Source: Bondarzewia mesenterica
Taxonomy: Eukaryota; Basidiomycota; Agaricomycetes; Russulales; Bondarzewiaceae
Direction: 5' to 3'
Assembly (NCBI GenBank): GCA_004802705.1
Contig: SGPL01000358.1
Span: 1-34,857 of the forward strand
DNA: 34,857 bases
Shown here: positions 8,435-18,400 of the stretch, piece by piece
Layout of the letters: each line of letters starts with the position of its first letter
Numbering within the stretch: the stretch's first letter is position 1
Made by a program: the position numbers and the translations under genes
Notes under the pieces: generated by a model
What the model was told of the DNA's origin: nothing
What the model saw: the letters and a program-made list of their open reading frames with translations, nothing else
Databases searched by the model: none

Positions 8435-11400
8435 ATGGCCGACGTCCAGATGTGAGTCAATTTTGAATTCTTTCAGATCAGTACAGTTGCCCCCACGGCT
8501 TATGCCTTCTCCCATCGTGCTTCATTTGTTTGCAGACACAAATTACCCAAACTGCCTTCCCCCACCCGAGCCGATGTCAAGCTGAACAAGATCTCAGGAC
8601 AGCTGACGCAGAACAGGGTTGCTATTGTCTCGAGATCTTGCTTTTGCCAATGATTAACACCCATTGTGCCCTCTACAGGCCAGAGGGGGGGCGCAAGCCA
8701 TGCGTTAGTCTATGTGAAGTTTGGCTGTTAATTCGTGGGGTTAATTATCTGCTCGATTACAGTTTATGCCGTAGGACTCACGGAGGAGGATATGGACAAA
8801 CCGCAAGTGTGTTATGCATCTCTTTTGCCCCCTCTCATCCTTAACTGCGCATTTTTCAATGTCATGATATGTTAGATTGGAATATCACCCATCTGGTGGG
8901 AAGGCAAGTCTGGAAGTATCTTTATAGTCCCCGGTTGAATTCTGATGTCTATAACTGCGACCTTCAGGAAATCCGTGTAACACTCATCTGGTGAGTGCTT
9001 TCTCGATCGATATGATCGCTTGTTGCAGGACCTATACAGTGTTGTATCGCAGTTGGATCTTGCTAAGGTCATTCGTGACGGATGTAAAGAGGAAGGCCTG
9101 GTCGGGCTCACTTTCAGCACGATCGGTGTCAGGTAATGAATACCCCTTCTTATTCGGAAGTCTCCCTTGATATTTATGGTGACTCGATGCATTGCAGCGA
9201 TGGCATTACGATGGGCACTGATGGTCAGTTTTCATCAACGGAATACTTCAGAAAATTCTGACCAATTTTTACTTCTCTCCATAGGTATGCGATACTCGTA
9301 AGCCATACTCCTCTGGCCACTATGAAAATGGCAAATAATTGAATCCTCCATTACAGGCTCCCGAGTCGTGATGTGATCGCGGATTCCATCGAAGCTGTGA
9401 GCATTATGTCAGGATCCTGCAACTTTGTACTTGAAGCTAAGCTCGCGTTTATCCACAGGTCGTAATGGTCAGTCAACATCCTATGGCCTAACTATCGGTT
9501 TCCGAAAATGCGTTTTCAATTTTTTATAGGCGCAACACTACGATGGTAACATCTCCGTCCCTGGGTGCGACAAAAATATGCCCGGTTGCGCGATAGCCGC
9601 CGTGCGTCACAACCGCCCAACTATTATCGTCTACGGGGGCACGATTCAACCTGGAAGGCGCCATCATGACTGTCCTGCGATGGGTTATAGCAAGGGGGAC
9701 ACCGTGAATATCTCCGATGCATTCGAATCTTACGGTAATGCAACGCTTGACAATGGTTGCTGTAAGCAGTTTGTTGATGATTATGTTATGGTCGTTCAGG
9801 TGCATTTACGGTTGGTAAGATCAATGACGAACAGCGGTTCGATGTTGTGCGCCATGCCTGTCCGGGTCCAGGGGCTTGTGGGGGCATGTACACGTATGTG
9901 TTGTGATTCTATGCGTCCGAGTATGGGACATTGATGAACGTGAATGTGCGTGCAGTGCGAACACGATGAGCTCTGTACTCGAAGTTCTCGGCTTGTCGTT
10001 GCCGTACTCGTCTAGTACGCCAGCGACATATGCGGGTAAGACTCCTTGAATACATACTACTGAATAAATTGCGGAATTGAGAGCGATACTCGCAGATAAG
10101 ACGAAGGAGTGCTTCCGGGCGGCAATGTACATGAAGAAGCTGCTCGAGTTGGACTTGAAACCGAGGTGCGATGCCCTGAATCATCGTCGTTTTTAGTGCA
10201 GAAACCTGGATTCGAACATCACCATTCTTCCCCTTTTTTTTATTGGTACAGAGACATTCTCACTCGCAAATCCTTTTTGAATGCGATAACGATCGTAAAC
10301 GTTCTTGGCGGCTCGACGAACGCCGCACGTCCTTCATCATCATCGTTTTGATCCTCCGCTCACTTCTACCTCAGGTCCTCCATCTGTTGGCCATGGCTCG
10401 TGCCACTGATGTGGCCCTCACTATTGAGGACTTTCAAGAGGTTGCAGATCGCACGCCCTACCTCGCCGACCTCAAGTAAACCTTTCATAACTTTTCTCTT
10501 CCTTCCTCTTTGCCTCCCTCATCCCTCATCCTCTTAGACCCTCCGGTAAATACTACATGGAAGACCTGCACCGCGTCGGCGGGCTGCCTGCGCTGCTTAA
10601 GTACCTCCTAAAGTACACTGACCTGCTCGACGGCAGCCAGATGACCGTCACGGGCCGCACTCTCGCGGAGAACCTCGAGGATGTGCCCGAGCTCGATTTT
10701 GGCACGCAGGACGTTGTGCGCCCACTGGACAATCCCATTAAGCCAACGGGCCACATCACGATTCTGCGCGGTGATCTTGCTCCTGGTTCTGCGGTGGCCA
10801 AGTTAACGGGGAAAGAGGGCGCACGATTCGAGGTGCGTGATCACTCTATTGGTGGACGACGCGGGGGCTTGAGTTTGAATGGACGATGTCTTGGCTTTGA
10901 TAAAGGGCGTGGCCAAGTGCTTTGATAGTTTGGACGGGTTTTATCCGGCCCTGGCTGCTGGGGACATTAAGCCTGGGATGGTGCTTATTTTTAGGTACCA
11001 AGGACCAAAGGGCGCGCCCGGGATGCCAGAGGCAAGTTCACTCGCTTATCTTACCACGGTGCCCAAATCTGATCACCTTTGTTGTTCCATGCCTCCAGAT
11101 GTTAGGTGAGAGCGTCTCTAGCTACAGTGCTGTCCGTCTAGTTTAATGGTTGGGTTTGGGCTGTCTTTTCTAATGTAAGGACCGACCGGTGCAATCATGG
11201 GAGCAGGCCTTGGAAATTCGACGGCGCTCATTACAGATGGACGGTTCTCCGGAGCTTCGAGAGGATTTATCATTGGTAGGGATTATTCTTCCCCTCTTTA
11301 TTTGACCATCTTCCGACCTGATGCTCTCTCCTTCCCTCCCACTTCTCTCGAACAAAAAGGTCATGTCATTCCCGAAGCGCGACTCGGCGGGCCAATCGCG

Positions 11401-11669
11401 CTAGTGCGGGATGGGGACAAGATCGTGATTGATTCTGAGACAAGGAAGATTGACTGGAATGTGGGCGAGGAGGAGAGAGAGGAAGAAAAAAGGAGTGGGA
11501 GGCGTCTAGGATGGGGGAATTGAATGTGAAGAGGGGGGTGTTGTTGAGGTATGCGAGGGATGCTACTGTGAGTGCCGATTTTCCTACAAATGATTTATTA
11601 TCTTCTTGCTCTGGACTTTGGCTGACGCCCTTGGTGTAGCCTGCCAATGTCGGAGCGTACTGCGATTAG
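8435..11669 (+). CDS. ilv3: Dihydroxyacid dehydratase (ILV3/IlvD family), 23 exons
   Basis: Exons: 8435-8451, 8536-8617, 8679-8703, 8763-8806, 8876-8903, 8968-8990, 9053-9132, 9198-9223, 9285-9297, 9357-9396, 9459-9467, 9530-9734, 9800-9893, 9956-10035, 10096-10165, 10252-10324, 10375-10475, 10538-10832, 10906-11031, 11099-11105, 11180-11275, 11360-11567, 11640-11669; about 590 aa, normal for the family. It dehydrates 2,3-dihydroxy-isovalerate and -methylvalerate in valine/isoleucine synthesis. Fe-S cysteines are in GNPCN (C69), GCDKNMPG (C142) and [11 protein letters not shown] (C218). Other landmarks: [35 protein letters not shown]-terminus. The N-terminus MADVQIHKLPKL is not a clear mitochondrial presequence. 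Three introns are GC-AG (8904, 10325, 11032). An A6 run (11486-11491) seems one base short: the raw frame stops at 11521, while +1 restores [17 protein letters not shown] to the stop at 11669. Confidence 0.92.
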
Positions 11670-12156
11670 GGTGCAGAGGCGACGGGACATGATGATATGT
11701 GTCTTGTCCGTTGGTATAAGTCAAAGGAGGAAAGAAGATGTATATTATGGGTGTTCCAATCGCCAGTGCACGACATTTGAAATTAAATGTCGGTGCGATT
11801 TCGAGGACGATGTCGACAAAACGCAGCCGGTAACTCAAGTCAGGAAGGCCTGCGCTAAATAGCATGGGGACGTGTGTATACCTGGTGGTCCATTATAAGT
11901 TTAGTAGAACGACCCTGAAGTCTGGATGACCGAATGACGGTGTTACAGCGACGTAGATAAAGGAGTATTTCCCCGCGCCATCTTATCGCCCATGGCGTGG
12001 TGTACCAACTAATGTAAAACGTACATCTGAGACTCGACTATCCTGACAACATGCGCGGCACTGTTGTACAGATATCTTGTGCTCTACGTATCAGTTGAAC
12101 CTGGCGCATAGCATGTTTAGTTTCATAGACTTCAAAAAGTCCGAATTAGACATAGA
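11670..12156. other. Intergenic between convergent 3' ends, no gene seen
   Basis: Lies between the end of the dehydratase (+) and the end of the small membrane protein gene (-). Only short frames occur, none splice-consistent. It probably holds the two 3' UTRs. Confidence 0.6.
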
Positions 12157-12748
12157 TTAAGACATACTCCTGATGGGCGTAAGGCGATACGCCTCCTCCA
12201 CGACCACAACACTGTCCGACACGGTCCTCCTCCCATTCGTAGGCCTTTCCAACTCGCCTGGTTTCAGACCCGAAAGGACTGCAGGATCAGGCGGAATAAG
12301 GTACTTCGGGATATCGCCCTTCTCGTGCTCCTGGGGTGCAAGCCCCGTCCGCACGCGCTGCCGCTTGCGATAGCGCTTGATGACCCAGAGGATAAAGAGG
12401 ATGGACCAACCAAGCACCAGGCACGAGGAGGTGATTATGGCGGAGACGATGGGGGTTTTGGCTTTGTGGCTGGTTTGAAGGACAGGAACTTTGAGCTGGA
12501 GGTTGAAGGGCTCATGAGTGAGATGGGACTTACCCATGAAGAACGGCGGATTCGGAAGCGTTTCGTGCTGTGAGTCGGGTTGTTGAGGGTGAGGATGGGG
12601 GAATCGTTGGGGTGCCGCGTTGGAGTGGTGCTTCTGGAGGCAGGCTCGTTTGTGGTTAAGGGGAGCTCGTGTGAGGAAGCTTACTGAGGCAAGAATCTCC
12701 GTCAAACTTGTAACATGGAGGATAATCTGCTTCTAGGTGAGTACTCAT
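12157..12748 (-). CDS. Small single-pass membrane protein, function unknown
   Basis: Minus-strand exons 12748-12685, 12633-12534, 12469-12157, joined by a 51-nt intron (GTAAGC, CTTAAC branch, CAG) and a 64-nt intron (GTAAGT, CAG), give 158 aa. N-terminal part: a short Cys-containing segment (DYPPCYKFDGDSC), then a Ser/Thr/Pro-rich stretch (TPTIPPSSPSTTRLTARN) with an N-glycosylation sequon (NAS). One TM helix follows (IVSAIITSSCLVLGWSILFI), then a basic stop-transfer (KRYRKRQRVR) and a cytosolic tail. This is the layout of many small fungal surface proteins. No signal peptide is visible, so an upstream exon may be missing; a GTATGT donor at about 12840 and a CACCTAG acceptor near 12735 would allow one. 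I do not recognise a family. Confidence 0.5.
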
Positions 12749-12832
12749 TTCATGTCTTGTCTTTAGTCGGTGTAGATGAAGGAAATGTCTAAGGATGAGT
12801 TGGTGTAGAATCATCTCGATCCCAACGCCGGA

Positions 12833-12855
12833 CCTAACCACATACTGTGGTTAGG
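12833..12855. promoter_or_regulatory. Perfect inverted repeat, 10-bp arms, 3-nt loop
   Basis: CCTAACCACA (12833-12842), TAC, TGTGGTTAGG (12846-12855). It lies in the divergent region between the small membrane protein gene and the deacetylase gene. It could be a dimeric regulator site or a transcript hairpin. Only the symmetry is seen directly. Confidence 0.6.
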
Positions 12856-13028
12856 GATTTTGATGACGAGCTTCTCGGAATCTTGTTTCTCGACTGTTTC
12901 TCGACTTTCAAGTTTCAACTTATTCGACACTTCGAGTGGACTTTGACACTATCACTGAAGATAGTGAAATAACAGGAAATAACTCTGTCGCTAAACGATC
13001 ACCGCAGGAGTGAATCCATAGTAATTCG

Positions 13029-14744
13029 ATGTCACTTAAAAGCTCGCGCGCAGAACACATGCAGTCCTCACCGTTCACACACGGTCCCAATTACAATCGC
13101 GAACGTGCCGAAGGAACAACGGAAGCTAGAGCTCAGGGCTATAGAGTTATCTACGTCGCATCTGAGAGGCTAGCTAAAGTATGTATTCACCGTCCAGATA
13201 TCTATTCTGCGACAATCTGACCAGCTAACAGATTTCTTCTTTACTTCCGTCCAATCGCAATCGTTCTTCTCTTGTGCATTCCCTTGTAGCTTCTCTGGGA
13301 CTCCTCCGGCCAATAGCCGAAAAAAATACCGATTTGGAATACCCTCCTACTCAAGTCCAAGTTTTGAGACCATCTCTCGCAACTTCGAAGGAGCTTTCGG
13401 CGTACCATGATAAAGAATACGTTGATTTTCTCCTCGACTCGCAAGCGGCTGCTTCGGAACGTCCCTTGACTTTTTCTGTGGCTCAAGTTGAACTTAGAGA
13501 TAGCTTTGGACTCGAAGATGTGGGTACTTAGCTTCGTGCTAGCATATTCGAACGCACACTTGATATTGTGCTACAGGATTGTCCTCCTTTCCGTGGTCTC
13601 TCTGACTACGTCCAGTCTGTGGCAGGCGCATCTTTATGCGCTGCACGTGCTCTTGCGCAAGATCAATGCGACATTGGTATCTGTTGGGACGGCGGAAGGC
13701 ATGTCTTCCCCATCATTTCTCACTTTATCGACGGTATTGACCTGATATAAATGCAGACATCACGCTCATAAGTCCCATGCGTCCGGGTTCTGTTATGTGA
13801 ATGACTGCGTCCTCGCCGTTCTCACCCTCAAACGTGCCTCTTGCTTGGGATTTTCGGATACAATGCCTTCCCGAAAACCGCGCATCATGTACCTCGACCT
13901 CGATCTCCACTTTTCCGACGGCGTCTCCTCCGCCTTCCACACCTCTGCGCCCGCCTCATCTAAATATACACCCCAAATCCTCACGCTCTCCATCCATCAC
14001 GCCTCCCCAGGATTCTTCCCTCCCTCTCCGATCTCATCACTTCCAAATCCCGTTGATCCCACCTTCGATCCCTTCACTCTCTCGCTCCCCCTCAGCACTG
14101 GCGCCTCCAATGCCACTTTCGCCCGCATCTGGTCGAGCGTCGTCGAGAAACTCAAAGACGCGTTTGATCCCGACTTTATAGTACTGCAATGCGGTGTGGA
14201 TGGGCTCGCGGGGGATCCTTGCAAGGTGTGGAACTGGGGGCTTGATGGTAAGGGCGGGATGGGGTGGTGCGTCGAAAAAGTTGTGCGAGGTTGGGGAAAG
14301 AAGGTGTTGATGCTCGGTGGAGGTGCGTAGTAGATTGAGATCTGCTGATCATTCAAGTCTTGATCCCATCCTCACTGAATTTTTATCTGTTTGTGCCATC
14401 ATCAGGAGGCTACAACGCGCCCAATGCAGCGCGCGCGTGGGCATATTTCACTTCCATAGCGGTGCGTTCTCATACTTAGCTCGCGAGTGCTTACCCGCTA
14501 GGCGTCTTTAGCTACCTGGAACGTGACACGACAGCACTTTTTTCTTATTCTTACAGCGCGGCCAGCCCCTATCGCTCGAGACTCCCATCCCTGATCACAA
14601 CGCATTCCCGCTGTACGCCCCGTCGTTTACTCTGGACGTCCGCCCGGTAACCTCGCGGATCAGAACTCAGCTGAATATCTTGACTTGGTAGAGCATGTCT
14701 TTGAGGATGTTGTACGTCAAGTCAAGGGGCGGGTTGCGCATTGA
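13029..14744 (+). CDS. hos1: Class I-type histone deacetylase, HOS1/HDAC8-like
   Basis: Exons: 13029-13178, 13232-13519, 13577-13698, 13757-14322, 14406-14461, 14557-14744; about 456 aa (yeast Hos1 470). Removes acetyl groups from lysines on histones or other proteins with a Zn-dependent site. Seen: start YVASERLAK, HHAHKSHASGFCYVND (catalytic His pair, about 188-189), the Zn ligands in YLDLDLHFSDGV (D about 235, H about 237) and QCGVDGLAGDP (D about 335), and LGGGGYNAPNAARAW. In HDACs the second motif is usually DLHHGDG; here the segment after the ligand His is FSDG. Intron 3 (13699-13756) is GC-AG. In the last exon a CCC run (14643-14645) appears one base short: the raw frame ends at TAG 14689-14691, while +1 gives the expected GNLADQNSAEYLDLVEHVF and TGA 14742-14744. 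A 45-nt intron at 14647 is a weaker alternative. Confidence 0.88.
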
Positions 14745-15412
14745 TGTTGCGCATAAAAAAACTCATCTTTAGACCGTCAATCATCGACCATTGCAGTCTC
14801 TAAAAGCTGTATTTGTATCTGGTGCTTCCCTTGTCATCATTGTATGAGCATCAATGTTTTCTCCAAGACGAAAATTCGCGCGCTTCACACGCATTCTACT
14901 TCGCTGCAAAAACGTTCTGGAGTCGAAGTGGACGCGGGCGGAATGCTGATCCAGGCTGACTCGTTGGTTCAGTATCATGTTGGAACATGTTACCTAGGAC
15001 CCTTACTAAGCTAAGATGATGCGTGCTGCCCTCCCAGACTAATATGCTATCGGCCACGGCTTGCTCATTTCCTAGCCTTGTCAAATGTCATAGAGAGCAA
15101 AGACCGATAGGACAGATAAGTGTAACGAACAATCGAATATGGCTTGTGATGGGCCAACAGTCATCCTGAAGGCCCTTCCCCCGCGGGGGGGGGGGGGCAT
15201 TGGTCCCACAGGGTGCAAGCGTATTGTTTCAAAAAAAAAGAATGATATAAATTGTGGCGGCACATGCATAACAACTTCAACAGAGTGATGAGTAGACATA
15301 GAAGAACATACAAAACGGAGGAAACCAATAAGTTATGTGATAAACCAGATGGGAATCGATGTATGGGACATGCAAAAATCGTGCGGGTATCGTGACGACT
15401 ATAAATCAAACA
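14745..15412. other. Intergenic between convergent genes, with a G13 tract
   Basis: Separates the convergent 3' ends of the deacetylase (+) and MED12 (-). It contains C5-GC-G13 (G run 15185-15197) and a nearby A9 run (about 15231-15239). No gene is evident; short frames lack motifs. Confidence 0.65.
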
Positions 15413-18400
15413 TCATCGCTTTTTCGCGCGTAACTTAGCCGGCGCTTTCGTCTTGGTCTTCTTCTGCGTGGGCTGAGGCTGCGAGACCTGACTCAAGTCT
15501 TCGATGATCTCAATATCGGAGTCCGAGATGCTGACCGATGCCTTGCGCTTCGATGACGACGCGCGTGCGCCAGATGTCGACGACGTGCCAATGGCCTCCA
15601 CGTCAGTTGGATCATTTGCCCCAGAGGCACTGGCTCGACTGAGAGTAGCCGGGCTTTGACGGCGCGACGACGAGGTGGATGGGCGGCCAGATCCCCGCGA
15701 GCGCACAGAGGAGGCGGGCGAAGGCTTGCGCGACGTAGAACGCCGATTCGAACGGCCTGCGTCTTGGGAAGAATGAAAAGATGGTAGAGCACCCACTTCA
15801 TCCTCGTGCTCGCCTCTGGCATGAACCACTCCTGTGAGCGGGTCACTCGAGAGATTGATGCGAGATTCTCTCCAGTCCCTCGAGAAAACGCTCTCGGTGG
15901 ATAGATTATCATGAAACGATCGGATAGTCGCTTCGACATTGGAGTGACTGCGCGCTGTTGAAGGGACGATTGCGTCGCCCGTCGCCCGTGTGGCGAAGAG
16001 CTCTAGGGATAAAGACGCAGTGTTCTTCACTGAGACAACGCGGCGCTCTTCTGCCTGCTTCTCGTCTTTCGCGTCTCCTGGGGGCTGGTCTCCCAGATTC
16101 TCGACCCACTCCCATGGTCTATTCTGTACGGGCGCACCGACGATAATGCGACCGGCCGCATCTCTAGATGCGTAAGCCAAATCGGCCACAACTTCGTTGG
16201 GCCAACAATAGGGAAGGAGCGAGCGCAGGTGTTGGCGGTATTCTCCAGGCATGTCCGAGGGAAGCTGCATTAAATCCAATTGCGGATAGTTGCGAAAGAG
16301 GTCAAGAGCAGGTCCCTTAATATCAGACATTATTTCTACCACGGCAATGTCAGTTTGAACGCACTTAAATGAGGCGAAAAGACTCACCATCTAGGAGGTA
16401 ACAAAAGGTGTCAAGGAATAGTGGGAATGCAACAGGATTGAGGTTTTCTCCTGCGCCATGAACCTGGATAGACGGTTTCACAAAACGAACACGATACAGG
16501 TACACTAGTGAGCTTACCAACGCAAGATCAAAAATTATCTGGCACATCTTACTGCTCAGCTCTCTTGTCTTTGATGTCCAAACCCCTCTGAAAGCCAAGT
16601 CAAACTGAAGTAAGCGGGCCATAAGAACAGCAGCTTGAGTCGCCTCCGTGGATGACATCATTTCACCGTCCTCTGATCCTTTGTGGGAAAGGATTGCTAC
16701 AAGTGCTTCCAACTTCTTCGCGAGCACGTCGAAAAACTCGTCCTGAGTTGGAGCATCCATCATCGGAAGCTGAAGCGGATCGTCCCTGACCGGTTCGACA
16801 ACATGTGCAAGAAGGCGAAGTCGTTCGCTGACGACATTCAGAACTTCTTGCGACGGTGTCCGATCCTTTTTTAAGATGCCTGCGATTGTGTATAGACCCA
16901 TGTTGACGAACTATCAAAAGAGGCATCAGGGACAAGGAAAACTATGATTAAAAGTTCAAATGGGACTACCTTGCTGACAATGGTGGGACCAACACCTCTA
17001 GCCATATCCGCCACGAAGTCTGCCTCTTCTGTCGTCATATGATGATGCAAGAACTGGGCAATTAACTTGTCGACTTTGGTCTTCCCATGAGTATGTGGCG
17101 TGCCCAGTGCCAACCGTTCGCCCATCTGCTTCAGTCCGAACTGGACCTCAATCGCTGTAGCCGCAAGTTTCCACGGGCTGAGGAGCGCAGACGTGTCCAA
17201 CCACTCGGAGGAACCTATCGCTGCGGTATCTGCTGTAACAGTTAGTGCGCTGTAGAGGCCTTTTCAAAGGGACACACCTGTACGCGCGACATTGAGTATC
17301 AACCGCAGAGCATCCATTAACGGTTCAACAAGAACCTCATCCAGTGTGTCATACTGCAACCAACGCTCAAATGCATCCCGAACGGCATTTAGATCTCGAT
17401 ATACCCCTTGGCGAAACTCGGTGATATCACAAACTGCATGTCGAATTGCAGATGAGAGCTGCCTCAGTTCTTCTGGTATGTGTGAACTGTTCTCGATAAA
17501 TACCAGGACGGGTATATTCGAGATAAGCAGCAAAAGATGAGGGTCTGCAAAAACATCCTGGCGACGCGTGCGTATCCGCTGAGACTGCAGGAAATCTGTC
17601 GGAGGTATCTCGTCTCCGCTGCCCTCCGTTCGCAGCATTAGTCTGGCAAAGATTTCGTGAGCTGCACGGAGGTACACTTCAGGCGGCTGTGAGATCGCCT
17701 GTACACCGGCTGGGGAGGAAGGATTAAGAGCCCGCTGCCACATGGGGTACACCAGACCTTGAAGGATGGTGGTCGTAGATAGGGCACCTTGCATCGTAAG
17801 ATACAGTAAAGCGACCATTACACAATCCCAAGCGTCGGCATCGATGGCGATAAGCTCTGCGACGCCGGGCCCACTGAACCAATTCAACACATGTTCATCC
17901 AGGCCATGCGGCAGGTGCTCATCAATGTGCAGGAGGAACTCGGCGTAGAGCAACGCTCGAGCTCTAGCAGTTGCCGCGTCCTGCGGAACCTGTGGCTTGA
18001 TCCGCAGACTTGCGAAAGTATTGTCCCAAACTCTCCATGCCCAGTCGGGCGCAGTTCGATACCGATACCAAAGGTTGTTGGCGAGCATCTGGGCGGTTCC
18101 AGGCCGAGGGTCATTTGGTAAGAGCAGAATCTCTTGGAGGTGAGTAGGAACGGTCTCCGGATTGCCATCCGCTGCCCGTAAAGCCTATTTTATAAACATA
18201 AGTTGAGGCCTCGCACAGTATCGAGGGGATTTTACCTGCGCATAGCTTGTCATCTCTGATTCAACAAGCTTGCGGGAGTTGGGATCTAAGTGCCTTCCGT
18301 TATCAACATCGAGCATCAATGTCAGGAGCGCGCGGGAATGAAGACCCCGCATTTTGCAGGCATTATTGGTCGCATAGAGAGCGTCGGCAATAGTCTTCAT

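Noticed and set aside
10201..10215. GGATTCGAAC resembling a tRNA T-arm
   Set aside because: Lies inside a dehydratase intron; no acceptor stem or anticodon arm fits around it.
15493..15939. Minus-strand frame overlapping the MED12 last exon
   Set aside because: Alternative frame of the Ser/Arg-rich MED12 tail.
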